Shown piece by piece: positions 31,917 through 39,646 of a DNA stretch of 64,000 nucleotides. Position 1 is the first letter of the stretch; every line of letters starts with the position of its first letter. The notes under the pieces were generated by a model. It was not told the origin of the DNA. It saw nothing but the letters and a program-made list of their open reading frames with translations, and searched no databases. Source of the stretch: a virus; the IMG/VR virus record IMGVR_UViG_3300044846_003506, positions 28,455 through 92,454 of that record; one strand, written 5' to 3'. A program made the position numbers and the translations under genes.

Positions 31917-32842
31917 GAATAGTAGTAACAGGAGGTGCCGGATTTATAGGTTCCGCATTTATAAATCACCTATTAGATAACTTTGAATGTGATGTTCTTT
32001 GTGTTGATAAACTTACATATGCTGGTCGTAGAAAAAACCTTAAACACAATGTACCATTTTTACATAAAGACATATGTAATGTTACAAGTGAGGATCTTGG
32101 TGAGTTTGATTACATTGTTCACTTTGCTGCCGAATCACATGTAGATAACTCAATTACTAATGGGTTACCGTTTGTTAGAACAAATGTTGAAGGAACCTTT
32201 AATCTACTTGAGATATCAAGAAAAAATAAAAAACTTAAAAAGTTTATACATATCTCAACCGATGAGGTATATGGTGATATGGATGAACATATTGCAATTA
32301 ACCATACTGCGTTAGAAACTGACCATTTAAAACCAAGTTCATATTATTCCGCAACTAAAACCGCATCAGATATGTTGGTTTTGGCAGCAAATAGGACTTA
32401 TGGGTTACCATACTTAATTACAAGAACATGTAATAATTTTGGCGAACACCAGTTTGAGGAGAAATTTTTACCAACAATTGCTAGATCCATTAATAATGGA
32501 AACTCAATACCGGTATACGGTGATGGTAAACAAGTAAGGGAGTGGATGTATGTTTATGATAATGTTAAAGTTATTTGTGATCTTTTATTTGATGATGAGG
32601 TTGTAAATGACATATATAATATTGGGACAACTTTTAGATTAACAAATTTGGACATTATTAAAAAGATTTCTTATATTCTAAATAAAGAAGTTGAAATTAA
32701 ACACGTTGAGGATAGGTTAGGTCATGATAGAAAGTACGGACTTAATTGTTTTAAAATGGGGGATTATTACCTTAAAAAAGATGGAGAAACACCAAAGTTT
32801 TTAAATTTGTTCGATTACTTGGAAAGACAATATAAAAAATAA
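31913..32842 (+). CDS. rfbB: dTDP-glucose 4,6-dehydratase-like SDR enzyme
   Basis: 309 aa. Rossmann start GGAGFIGS (7-14) for NAD, then the RfbB-type motif STDEVYGD near 116 (active-site Thr-Asp-Glu) and catalytic YSATK near 144-148. RfbB converts dTDP-glucose to dTDP-4-keto-6-deoxyglucose, the first step of rhamnose and related sugars. It is shorter than RfbB (about 355 aa), missing part of the C-terminus. No sugar transferase is adjacent. It may modify host surface glycans, virion or DNA sugars; which one cannot be told. Confidence 0.85.
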   Translation: MRIVVTGGAGFIGSAFINHLLDNFECDVLCVDKLTYAGRRKNLKHNVPFLHKDICNVTSEDLGEFDYIVHFAAESHVDNSITNGLPFVRTNVEGTFNLLEISRKNKKLKKFIHISTDEVYGDMDEHIAINHTALETDHLKPSSYYSATKTASDMLVLAANRTYGLPYLITRTCNNFGEHQFEEKFLPTIARSINNGNSIPVYGDGKQVREWMYVYDNVKVICDLLFDDEVVNDIYNIGTTFRLTNLDIIKKISYILNKEVEIKHVEDRLGHDRKYGLNCFKMGDYYLKKDGETPKFLNLFDYLERQYKK

Positions 32843-32843
32843 T

Positions 32844-33695
32844 ATGATAGAAACAGGAAAAATAATAACTGGAGATTGTGTTGAAGTGATGAAAACCTTA
32901 CCTGAAGGTTGTGTTGATTTAATTGTTACCTCACCACCATACGGTGTTGGTATTGCTTATGATACTCATGATGATGACGTGGAGTTTCAAGAATACTTGG
33001 TCTTTGCAAGGAATTGGTTAACTGAAGCCTATAATGTGTTAAAAGATGATGGTAGAATTGCGTTAAACATACCGTATGAAATTAACAGACAAAAGAAAGG
33101 AGGAAGAATCTTTTTTGTTTCTGAGATGTATCAAATAATGAAAGAGATAGGGTTTGGGTTCTTTGGTATTGTTGACCTTGAAGAACAATCACCTCATCGT
33201 AGTAAAACAACTGCGTGGGGATCTTGGATGTCACCGTCAAGTCCTTATATATATAATCCAAAAGAATGTGTTATTTTGGCGTATAAAAAATTACACATAA
33301 AAAAGGTTAAAGGAGAACCACAGTGGAAGGGAACACCAACTGAAATTATTCAGGAGGATGGAACCATAAAAAATAAAGTGGTATATGAAGAACAAGATAA
33401 GAAAGAATTTATGGAACTTGTTTTTGGTCAGTGGAATTACTTTGCAGATACTAAATCACTCACCAAGGCGACCTTCTCAATGGACATCCCAACAAAGGCG
33501 ATTAAAATATTGTCCTACAAAAACGATGTAGTATTAGACCCATTTGCTGGGTCAGGAACAAGTTTGGTAGCTGCAGAGATATTGGGGCGTAGATGGTTGG
33601 GTATTGAGTTATCGCCAAATTATACTGAGATTGCCAAAACAAGAGTTGAATATTTTAAAACATTAGGTCAAATAAAAGAAATCCCATTTTCATAA
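32844..33695 (+). CDS. Beta-class DNA (adenine-N6 or cytosine-N4) methyltransferase
   Basis: 283 aa. Motif IV TSPPYG comes first (about 29-34) and motif I DPFAGSGTS late (about 232), which is the beta-class order. The SPPY form leaves adenine-N6 or cytosine-N4 specificity open. A solitary phage methylase, second in this window after the D12 enzyme, likely protecting DNA from restriction. The stop lies inside the terminator hairpin. Confidence 0.85.
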   Translation: MIETGKIITGDCVEVMKTLPEGCVDLIVTSPPYGVGIAYDTHDDDVEFQEYLVFARNWLTEAYNVLKDDGRIALNIPYEINRQKKGGRIFFVSEMYQIMKEIGFGFFGIVDLEEQSPHRSKTTAWGSWMSPSSPYIYNPKECVILAYKKLHIKKVKGEPQWKGTPTEIIQEDGTIKNKVVYEEQDKKEFMELVFGQWNYFADTKSLTKATFSMDIPTKAIKILSYKNDVVLDPFAGSGTSLVAAEILGRRWLGIELSPNYTEIAKTRVEYFKTLGQIKEIPFS

Positions 33696-33708
33696 ATGGG
33701 ATTTTTTA
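33680..33708 (+). terminator. Rho-independent terminator
   Basis: 10-bp stem AATCCCATTT/AAATGGGATT (33680-33689, 33694-33703) with a T-run. Contains the methylase stop codon. Confidence 0.85.
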
Positions 33709-33718
33709 TTTTATATGG

Positions 33719-33725
33719 TATTTAT
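33719..33725 (+). promoter_or_regulatory. TATTTAT motif (candidate phage promoter)
   Basis: Ends 5 nt before ATG 33731. Confidence 0.55.
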
Positions 33726-33730
33726 TTAGT

Positions 33731-35110
33731 ATGAAAAGACTAATTAAAGAATCGGGGATTAGAGACATCAAAAATTTATCAAAAAGATACCCTAAAGCAA
33801 AAATTTATTTTCATCAAGATTTAGATGGTGTAACAACCGCCATTGCGATGAAAGAATATTTAGAGTCAAATAACATAAATGTTGTGGATGCTGAAATTAT
33901 TCAATATGGAGATAAAGAGTTTGCAATTAAAAAATTAGACGCTAAAGGTGATATAATGCCTGTTTTAGTTGATTTTGCTCACGGTAAACCAATGTTTGTT
34001 ATTCATACAGATCACCACGACACTCAAGCCGGAGTTGAGGACGGAACTGCAACTTCTTTTAGAAGTTCAAGATCTAATGTAGAGACAATATCTCAAAGTG
34101 TTTCACCTAAAGAAATATTCCCTAATGAAGATATTACATTAATTTCTACCGTAGACTCCGCAAATTTTGCTCAATATAATATTTCTGTTGATGAAGTTAT
34201 AAATTATCTATTTAAGATAGATAGAAATTCTGACGTTAAAAGAAATAAAATGTTAATGGGATTAGTTGCAAACAAATTACTATTGGCATTTAAAAACAAA
34301 CCAGGATTCTTAGAGGAATTAGTTTTAGATTGTAAACCTTCTTTACTTAATATACTACTTAAGATAAAATCTATAATGAAAAGAGAAGGTTTTGATAATG
34401 AAGAAAAACTAACACAAAACCAACAAAAATATATTCAAAGTATGAATGTTAGCCCTAACGTAAATGTTAGTGGAAACATATTAGTACAATACGGTGGAGG
34501 TTATATGACACCACAAGGATCTTACGATAGATACACACCTTTTAAAAATAATCCTGACGCTGACTTTTTAGTTATTGCTTGGCCAATGGGATTAGTTCAG
34601 GCTTCCTGTAACCCATATAAAAAAGAAAGAGCACTTAAAGGTGTTGATTTAGGTGAAATAAAAAATGAGGTTTTGGATGAGATGAATCCAGAATTAGAAA
34701 GTATTATAGTCCCATTATCAACATTAAAAGTTGTTTCAGAACAAAAAGCAACATTCAAATCAGTCGGATTTACATTCAAAGACTTTATGGCGATATATGG
34801 CAAAAGTCCTTCCTTAAAAGTTTTTGGTAGAAAAGAGACATTGTTCCCGATTATAGAAAATATAATGGATAGACCTTACAGAAATTTAAGTGTAAAACAA
34901 GTTGCACTATTGGACAAAGTTGTGTTAAATGGTAGAGACATCATAAATGCTAATTCAGGTGGACATAAATGTATTACTAATATTTCAGGTATTAATTCTT
35001 TATATAGAAAAAAAGATGGGAATGGACAAAAAAGTTATGTTGATCTAACAAAAGAAATACAACAGAAGTTTTACGAAATTTTACAAACAAAGATTAATAG
35101 TGAAAAGTAA
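33731..35110 (+). CDS. DHH-family phosphoesterase-like protein with LIKE leader
   Basis: 459 aa. The start MKRLIKESG gives an LIKE/S leader-type junction. DHH-type motifs follow: FHQDLDGVTTA (about 27-37), VLVDFAHG (about 79), HTDHHDTQ (about 92-98) and STVDSANFAQY (about 138). The DHH superfamily includes RecJ exonucleases, nanoRNases and cyclic-dinucleotide phosphodiesterases, so a possible role is degrading short oligonucleotides or signalling nucleotides such as defence messengers. Its length allows a C-terminal DHHA1-like domain, not clearly seen. The last 17 nt overlap the opposite-strand DUF192 gene. Confidence 0.7.
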   Translation: MKRLIKESGIRDIKNLSKRYPKAKIYFHQDLDGVTTAIAMKEYLESNNINVVDAEIIQYGDKEFAIKKLDAKGDIMPVLVDFAHGKPMFVIHTDHHDTQAGVEDGTATSFRSSRSNVETISQSVSPKEIFPNEDITLISTVDSANFAQYNISVDEVINYLFKIDRNSDVKRNKMLMGLVANKLLLAFKNKPGFLEELVLDCKPSLLNILLKIKSIMKREGFDNEEKLTQNQQKYIQSMNVSPNVNVSGNILVQYGGGYMTPQGSYDRYTPFKNNPDADFLVIAWPMGLVQASCNPYKKERALKGVDLGEIKNEVLDEMNPELESIIVPLSTLKVVSEQKATFKSVGFTFKDFMAIYGKSPSLKVFGRKETLFPIIENIMDRPYRNLSVKQVALLDKVVLNGRDIINANSGGHKCITNISGINSLYRKKDGNGQKSYVDLTKEIQQKFYEILQTKINSEK

Positions 35111-35441
35111 TCTTATTACCCTCAACGATATTATATTCTTCACAATGTCCTGCCGGTATTTCTAATATCATATCACCATACCCTTCAAATCTTTCACACT
35201 CTTCTTCTTTACAAGGAAGACAGTTGTGGTGTATTTCCGTTACTTCGTTATTTTTTATGAATATAATATCTAAAGGGATTATACAGTTTTTCATCCAAAA
35301 ACTATGATCACCATCTTCCATAATAAATAACATACCATCAAAAGAATTATTGAATTTTTTATTCATCATTCCATTTGAGATATCTTTTTGTGTGATAACA
35401 GGTTTAACTGTGTATTTGTTATTATTTATGATTATATCCAT
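35094..35441 (-). CDS. DUF192 protein
   Basis: 115 aa. GMMNKKF...GMLFIMEDGDHSFWMKNCIIPLDIIFI and the C-terminal EIPAG(H) segment match DUF192, a small beta-barrel family usually exported in bacteria. Here no signal peptide is present, so it is cytoplasmic or virion-associated. CLPCKEEEC adds three cysteines. Transcribed leftward from a TATTTAT palindrome shared with the Nudix gene. Confidence 0.8.
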   Translation of the reverse strand: MDIIINNNKYTVKPVITQKDISNGMMNKKFNNSFDGMLFIMEDGDHSFWMKNCIIPLDIIFIKNNEVTEIHHNCLPCKEEECERFEGYGDMILEIPAGHCEEYNIVEGNKITFHY

Positions 35442-35453
35442 ATTTATAAATAT
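35440..35453. promoter_or_regulatory. Palindromic divergent promoter candidate
   Basis: ATATTTATAAATAT puts a TATTTAT 4 nt before the minus-strand DUF192 ATG and 12 nt before the + strand Nudix ATG. Only 18 nt separate the two start codons. Confidence 0.55.
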
Positions 35454-35459
35454 ATTAAC

Positions 35460-35885
35460 ATGGCAGAATTTAACAGATATTCAGGTGTGGTGGTAAAAAA
35501 CAAAGATAAAGTTTTACTTTGTAAAAGGTCACCGAATAAAACTTTACCAAATGAATGGTCCATACCATCTGGTAAGGTTGAAGGAAATGAAACCCCAAAA
35601 GAGGCGGCTATAAGGGAGTTTTATGAGGAAACTAATATTAAATTAAAAGGTGATTTAAATATTGTTGACATTCTTAATATGTACAAAAGAGATGGAGAAA
35701 CTAAAAAAGGTCTTATGTATGTATATCAATACAATACAAATCAAGAAATTAATCCGGATCTAAAAAAAGCTAGAGATGGGTTTGAACATACTAAATGTGG
35801 GTATTTTACAAAAACAAATAACCCATTAAATGAAAAAAACAAAGATTTTAAGAAAATAATTATGAATATCTTTAATAAAGATTGA
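35460..35885 (+). CDS. Nudix hydrolase
   Basis: 141 aa. A perfect Nudix box Gx5Ex7REUxEExGU-type sequence lies at 38-58 (GKVEGNETPKEAAIREFYEET). Hydrolyses nucleoside diphosphates linked to X: oxidised dNTPs, NAD, dinucleoside polyphosphates or RNA caps; the substrate is not visible. A longer in-frame start at 35388 would run through the opposite gene and the promoter, so ATG 35460 is chosen. Confidence 0.85.
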   Translation: MAEFNRYSGVVVKNKDKVLLCKRSPNKTLPNEWSIPSGKVEGNETPKEAAIREFYEETNIKLKGDLNIVDILNMYKRDGETKKGLMYVYQYNTNQEINPDLKKARDGFEHTKCGYFTKTNNPLNEKNKDFKKIIMNIFNKD

Positions 35886-35904
35886 TTTTTGTTAAAGTAC
35901 CATA

Positions 35905-35911
35905 TATTTAT
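35905..35911 (+). promoter_or_regulatory. TATTTAT motif with no gene behind it
   Basis: ATATTTATTTA followed by about 90 nt without an open frame and then a terminator; candidate promoter for a small RNA. Confidence 0.5.
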
Positions 35912-35916
35912 TTAAC

Positions 35917-36004
35917 ACAAAAAGCATTACCCCTTTCAAAACTAGTAATGGTTTATCAAAATTAAATCCACAAAATTGTAAAATTTATTTGTGGATTTTT
36001 TTTT
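35917..36004 (+). ncRNA. Candidate small structured RNA
   Basis: About 88 nt between a TATTTAT promoter motif and a T-run terminator. It holds two hairpins, CATTAC/GTAATG (35925-35930, 35945-35950) and AAATCCACAAA/TTTGTGGATTT (35964-35974, 35988-35998). No start codon with a useful frame exists in it. The exact 5' end is a guess from the promoter spacing. Confidence 0.4.
35964..36004 (+). terminator. Rho-independent terminator
   Basis: 11-bp stem (35964-35974, 35988-35998), 13-nt loop, T-run to 36004. Confidence 0.75.
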
Positions 36005-36020
36005 ATCTAATATTTTCTTT

Positions 36021-36028
36021 TATATTTG
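36021..36028 (+). promoter_or_regulatory. TATATTTG -7 box
   Basis: Matches TAnnTTTG, 14 nt before ATG 36043. The nearest TTTG is 29 nt upstream, so the -33 element is poor. Confidence 0.5.
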
Positions 36029-36042
36029 TCTAAATAAAAAAT

Positions 36043-36234
36043 ATGAGAAGTACTAAATTGTATATTGCCGTGAATAGTCATCTTAGCGACGCATTGATTG
36101 AAATGGGATTTAATCCTGAGTTGGCAAAAGAAAGAATTCGGTTTGTTAAAATCCTAACAAACAGATACGAAGACCTTAGTCAGGAGATCTCAATTGACAA
36201 GTTGAATGAAATTTGGTTAGAAATGAAAAATTAA
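36043..36234 (+). CDS. 63-aa hypothetical protein
   Basis: Helical (LSDALIEMGFNPELAKERIRFVKIL), resembling a UBA-like or small helical binding domain in general pattern only. Own -7 box upstream. Function unknown. Confidence 0.5.
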   Translation: MRSTKLYIAVNSHLSDALIEMGFNPELAKERIRFVKILTNRYEDLSQEISIDKLNEIWLEMKN

Positions 36235-36245
36235 TTATAATAAAA

Positions 36246-36277
36246 TTTGTGGTTTTTAAATAAATAATGTATATTTG
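36246..36277 (+). promoter_or_regulatory. Bacteroidota-type promoter, leaderless geometry
   Basis: TTTG 36246-36249, 20 nt, TATATTTG 36270-36277, then 4 nt to ATG 36282. Confidence 0.7.
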
Positions 36278-36281
36278 TGGT

Positions 36282-36557
36282 ATGAATAAGACGGGTTTTA
36301 ATATTAGAGTTATGAATGAAAAGTTTGGTGATCTTATCAACGAAACTTTCATGGACCAAATACAATTTAAATTGTTCCTTAAAATGATACACGGGTGTGT
36401 TGAATTAGGAGAAGACCTTACGTTCTTCAATGGGGATACATTTTTTGTGAATATACCTAATAGAATTCTAAAAGACTCTGTTATTGTTACAAACATAAAG
36501 GAAATAACAATGGTAGAACAAGTTAAAAGTAAAATTGAGGCACTCGTAACAAAATAG
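36282..36557 (+). CDS. Hypothetical protein
   Basis: 91 aa alpha/beta protein (MNKTGFNIRVMNEKFGDL...). An ATG at 36267 overlaps the promoter box, so 36282 is chosen. ENGDTFFVNIPNRIL-type strands resemble a small DNA- or nucleotide-binding beta domain, but nothing specific is recognised. Confidence 0.5.
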   Translation: MNKTGFNIRVMNEKFGDLINETFMDQIQFKLFLKMIHGCVELGEDLTFFNGDTFFVNIPNRILKDSVIVTNIKEITMVEQVKSKIEALVTK

Positions 36558-36620
36558 TTTTTTTGTTAACTTTAAAACAAAATGGTGGAAGATCGACACA
36601 ATCCTTGTGCGACCCTAAAA

Positions 36621-36647
36621 AGGAATCAGAAATGGTTCCTTTTTTTT
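36621..36647 (+). terminator. Rho-independent terminator
   Basis: AGGAATCA/TGGTTCCT stem (36621-36628, 36633-36640), GAAA loop, T-run to 36647. The end of the T-run merges into the next promoter's TTTG. Confidence 0.8.
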
Positions 36648-36676
36648 GTTTTATTAAAAAATTATTCTTAAATTTG
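36645..36676 (+). promoter_or_regulatory. Bacteroidota-type promoter, leaderless geometry
   Basis: TTTG 36645-36648, 20 nt, TAAATTTG 36669-36676, then 4 nt to ATG 36681. Confidence 0.7.
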
Positions 36677-36680
36677 TCTT

Positions 36681-37070
36681 ATGGAAAAAGTATTATATAT
36701 CGTTAGAGGAATTCCGGGATCCGGAAAATCAACATTTGCCAAAACATTAGGTGGACAACACTATGAAGCGGATATGTTCTTCATTAATGAGAATGGGGAA
36801 TATAATTTTGATGTAACCAAAATCAAAGATGCTCACCAATGGTGCCAAGGAATGGTTAAAGCACATATGATATTAGAGTACCCAAAGATTGTTGTGTCAA
36901 ATACGTCAACTCAAGAGTGGGAACTTGAAGCATACTTTGAATTGGCAAAAGAATATGGGTATACTGTTTTTTCAGTGGTAGTTGAAAACAGGCATGGGGG
37001 AGTAAACCAACACGGAGTACCTGAAGATAAGTTAGAACAAATGCGTAATCGTTTTAATATAAAATTATGA
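36681..37070 (+). CDS. Small P-loop kinase (polynucleotide-kinase-like, AAA_33 type)
   Basis: 129 aa. Walker A GIPGSGKST at 10-18 directly after the first strand, an EADMFF (D-x-F/Y) segment at about 29-34, and IVVSNTSTQEWELEAYFELAKEYGY (about 73-97), the pattern of the phage/eukaryotic AAA_33 (N4BP2/PNK-type) kinase family. RNRFN supplies possible lid arginines. Its stop overlaps the start of a metallophosphoesterase (ATGA), the same pair of activities fused in bacterial Pnkp RNA-repair enzymes. RNA or DNA 5'-OH kinase activity is therefore likely but inferred. Confidence 0.7.
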   Translation: MEKVLYIVRGIPGSGKSTFAKTLGGQHYEADMFFINENGEYNFDVTKIKDAHQWCQGMVKAHMILEYPKIVVSNTSTQEWELEAYFELAKEYGYTVFSVVVENRHGGVNQHGVPEDKLEQMRNRFNIKL

Positions 37071-37720
37071 GTTTTAAAAAAATATTGACAACAGGAAAAG
37101 TGTGGATTACAAGTGATACACACTACGGTCACAAAAATATTGTAAGAGGAACTACCAATTGGAGAACACAAGATGGTGAAGTACCGGTGGGTTCTACTCG
37201 TGACTTTCAAACTATTGAACAGATGAATGAACGTTTGATTGATGGTATAAATCATTTTGTGGGTCAGGAAGACACTCTAATTATGTTGGGCGATGTTTCA
37301 TTTGGTGGATTTGATAATATTGGAATCTTTCTTGAAAGGTTGGTTTGTCACAACATTCACTTAATATTAGGGAATCACGATCACCATATTGACAGAAACT
37401 ATGATTTTGTTCAAAAAAGGTTTTTAAGTGTTCAACACTATTTGGAAGTGAACATTGAAGGTAAAGATTTTGTGTTATGTCACTACCCACTACAAAGTTG
37501 GAATGGACTAAACAAAGGTGTAATACACCTTCATGGACACGTCCATTTACCGGAAAATAGAAAATTTGGTAATGGTAGAAGAATGGACGTTGGTGTTGAT
37601 GGTAATAGAATGGATCCATATAGTATTTCTGATATCATTAAAATAATGGATAAAAGAACGGTTGGTTCTGATATGTCAGGAGATCATCACTTGGATGGAT
37701 TAGTTGGTGTTGTGGGTTAA
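37067..37720 (+). CDS. Metallophosphoesterase (possible RNA 3'-end phosphatase)
   Basis: 217 aa. Calcineurin-like motifs: TSDTHYGHKN (15-24), MLGDVSFG (about 71), LGNHDHH (about 103), CHYPLQSW (about 139) and HLHGHVHL (about 153). DTHYGHKNI is typical of the phage/bacterial phosphoesterase group with D-x-H...GHxN. Coupled by ATGA to the P-loop kinase, so it is likely a two-enzyme unit. In Clostridium-type Pnkp the middle domain is such a phosphoesterase that removes 2',3'-cyclic phosphates and 3'-phosphates. Confidence 0.8.
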   Translation: MSFKKILTTGKVWITSDTHYGHKNIVRGTTNWRTQDGEVPVGSTRDFQTIEQMNERLIDGINHFVGQEDTLIMLGDVSFGGFDNIGIFLERLVCHNIHLILGNHDHHIDRNYDFVQKRFLSVQHYLEVNIEGKDFVLCHYPLQSWNGLNKGVIHLHGHVHLPENRKFGNGRRMDVGVDGNRMDPYSISDIIKIMDKRTVGSDMSGDHHLDGLVGVVG

Positions 37721-37735
37721 ATTGCAACACCATAA

Positions 37736-37742
37736 TATTTAT
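37736..37742 (+). promoter_or_regulatory. TATTTAT motif (candidate phage promoter)
   Basis: Ends 4 nt before ATG 37747. Confidence 0.55.
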
Positions 37743-37746
37743 ATGT

Positions 37747-38997
37747 ATGACAAAAATTATTATTACAGAAAGACAAATGGATTTGATAGTAAAAAATCTA
37801 TTAAGTGAGGCAGTTGGTGTTCCAGAAGGTATTATTGAATCGGCAGAAAAATTATATGAAATCATTTTGAATCTATTAAAAGGTATGGACGATTACAATA
37901 CCACACAAACATTTACTGAAAACAATTTAGATTTAACAATATCTGATTATAAAATACACGAGTTAGAATTACGAGTTGAAATTAACGAAATGGATGATTA
38001 TGATGGACCTCTTGTTATGATGTCTGCTGGAGTTGCAAGCCAATTTAATTTTGATAAAAAAATATTAATGAAGGTACATAAATTAGATAATAGTATTGAA
38101 TTATCTTTAAATTTTGGATCAAATGAGGATAATTGGGATTCTGAAGACATTTATAACTATTTTAGTAAAGATAAGGTTGAATTTATATCTGTAATTGCTC
38201 ACGAAATTAAACATAAGTTTGATAAACAAAAAAAAGAAACGGATTTGATAGGTAAAGATGCTGATTACCAAGCATACACTAGTTCAGGATTAAACTTTGG
38301 AATTCCAGTGATTAATGAATTTATGAGACACAGTTATTTTATTCAACACGTTGAGAACCTTGTTAGACCAACTGAAATGGCAACAAGAATGAAATTAACC
38401 GGTATTACAAAAGAAAAGTTTAGAGAATTTTTTGAAAACGATAAAGTAGTTAAAGAACTAAAAGAAATTAGAGATTTTAGTTATACTAATTTAGTTAAAA
38501 AACTACACGAACAAATGGATAGAATTGATTCTTTATTATCACATGCTGGAGTACCTTATGAAGATATGTCTGAAGATAAAAAAATATATGTACTTATGGA
38601 TTTGGTTTATATTAATCTAATAAGTGCTAAAAAAGATATTTTTGATAGAATGACAGAGGATATGAATGATAGAGCCGCGGCATTTATGAGAATGATGGGT
38701 ATGGGGCATATGGTTAAAGATAATAATAGTGAAGGATTGGAGAAAGTTAGAAATAAGTTTTTAAACCACATTGCTAGATACCGAAATAAAGAAGAACAGT
38801 TCTTTGTTGACGAGTGCGAAAGATTTAATTATGTTGCAACAAAATTAATTAAAAGACTTTCTAAAATTTATTCACTTATTCCTGACGAAAAGGAAACCAC
38901 AAATGAATCAATAATTGATTGGGATCTACACCAAAAAATGATGGAGAAAAAACATGGAAAAAGAAAAATAGAAACCGAGTTTAAATTCAAACGTTAA
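37747..38997 (+). CDS. HExxH zinc metallopeptidase-like protein with LLSE leader
   Basis: 416 aa. N-terminal leader-type helix MTKIIITERQMDLIVKNLLSEA. A zinc-peptidase motif HEIKH lies near 152-156 (VIAHEIKHKFDKQ), the HExxH consensus. A later HVENLVRPTEMATR stretch (about 201) gives a candidate third ligand Glu, as in gluzincins. The second half is helical. Transcribed from a TATTTAT motif. Candidate packaged protease or peptidase cutting host or virion proteins; the leader and motif are seen, the role is inferred. Confidence 0.65.
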   Translation: MTKIIITERQMDLIVKNLLSEAVGVPEGIIESAEKLYEIILNLLKGMDDYNTTQTFTENNLDLTISDYKIHELELRVEINEMDDYDGPLVMMSAGVASQFNFDKKILMKVHKLDNSIELSLNFGSNEDNWDSEDIYNYFSKDKVEFISVIAHEIKHKFDKQKKETDLIGKDADYQAYTSSGLNFGIPVINEFMRHSYFIQHVENLVRPTEMATRMKLTGITKEKFREFFENDKVVKELKEIRDFSYTNLVKKLHEQMDRIDSLLSHAGVPYEDMSEDKKIYVLMDLVYINLISAKKDIFDRMTEDMNDRAAAFMRMMGMGHMVKDNNSEGLEKVRNKFLNHIARYRNKEEQFFVDECERFNYVATKLIKRLSKIYSLIPDEKETTNESIIDWDLHQKMMEKKHGKRKIETEFKFKR

Positions 38998-39001
38998 ATT
39001 G

Positions 39002-39033
39002 AAATCCTTTACTTTTTGTAAGGGATTTTTTAT
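39002..39033 (+). terminator. Rho-independent terminator
   Basis: 11-bp stem (39002-39012, 39018-39028) with G-T pair and T-run. Confidence 0.8.
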
Positions 39034-39042
39034 TTTAACTAT

Positions 39043-39408
39043 ATGAGAAAAATTATATTAGTTATATCGTTATTTACATTATCATTTATTAGTACCCCTA
39101 AAATATATAAAGGAACCGCAACATATTATGGTAAAAACTATACAGGTAGATTAACCGCATCAGGAGAAAAATTTCATAAAGATAGTCTAACTGCCGCACA
39201 CAAAACATTCAAGTTTGGAACTGTTGTAAAAGTAACAAACCTTATTAATGACTCTGTTAGATATGTTAAAATTAACGACAGATTGCCTAAATCATCAAGT
39301 CACATTATTGATCTATCCTACGGTACCGCCAAACAAATGGATTTCTTAAGAAGAGGAGTAATACCAGTCTCACTTGAAATTGTGGATACGGTACCAATTA
39401 AAAAATAA
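39043..39408 (+). CDS. RlpA-like double-psi beta-barrel protein, exported
   Basis: 121 aa. Signal peptide (1-18), then the RlpA signature: KGTATYYGKNYTGRLTASGE, LTAAHKTFKFGTVVKVTN, KINDR and IIDLSYGTAKQM. RlpA family proteins are lytic transglycosylases acting on peptidoglycan, or wall-binding DPBB domains; the catalytic Asp of the INDR and IDLS positions is present. A phage copy could aid wall degradation at entry or lysis. No SPOR domain. Confidence 0.85.
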   Translation: MRKIILVISLFTLSFISTPKIYKGTATYYGKNYTGRLTASGEKFHKDSLTAAHKTFKFGTVVKVTNLINDSVRYVKINDRLPKSSSHIIDLSYGTAKQMDFLRRGVIPVSLEIVDTVPIKK

Positions 39409-39411
39409 ATT

Positions 39412-39439
39412 AAATCCCTTCTTTACGGAGGGATTTTTT
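39412..39439 (+). terminator. Rho-independent terminator
   Basis: Stem AAATCCCTTC/GGAGGGATTT-type (39412-39421, 39427-39436) and T-run. Its end also supplies the next promoter's TTTG. Confidence 0.8.
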
Positions 39440-39468
39440 GTTTTATTAAAAAAACTTTTATATCTTTG
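39437..39468 (+). promoter_or_regulatory. Bacteroidota-type promoter, leaderless geometry
   Basis: TTTG 39437-39440, 20 nt, TATCTTTG 39461-39468, then 4 nt to GTG 39473. Confidence 0.7.
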
Positions 39469-39472
39469 TAAG

Positions 39473-39646
39473 GTGAAAAAGCCTTGTAAAGAATGCCCCC
39501 ACTTCATTCGTAATCGTCACAACGATACTATTGTTGATTTTGCTGAGAGAACCGGTAAGAAACACAATTGTCATATGACAGAGGGAAAAAAAGATTTGTG
39601 GAATGTTAAAGATAAAAAATTAGAATGTTATGGAAGTAAAAACTAA
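39473..39646 (+). CDS. 57-aa Cys/His protein
   Basis: Starts with GTG at 39473, 4 nt after the -7 box; longer starts would cross the terminator. Contains PCKECPHFIRNRHND...KKHNCHM and a final ECYG, a likely small zinc-binding protein (CxxC plus HxxCH). The look is that of a phage zinc-knuckle protein; partner unknown. Confidence 0.6.
   Translation: MKKPCKECPHFIRNRHNDTIVDFAERTGKKHNCHMTEGKKDLWNVKDKKLECYGSKN

Noticed and set aside
36581-36670. 29-codon frame MVEDRHNPCATLK...
   Set aside because: It runs through a terminator hairpin and its T-run, so it is more likely untranslated 3' sequence.
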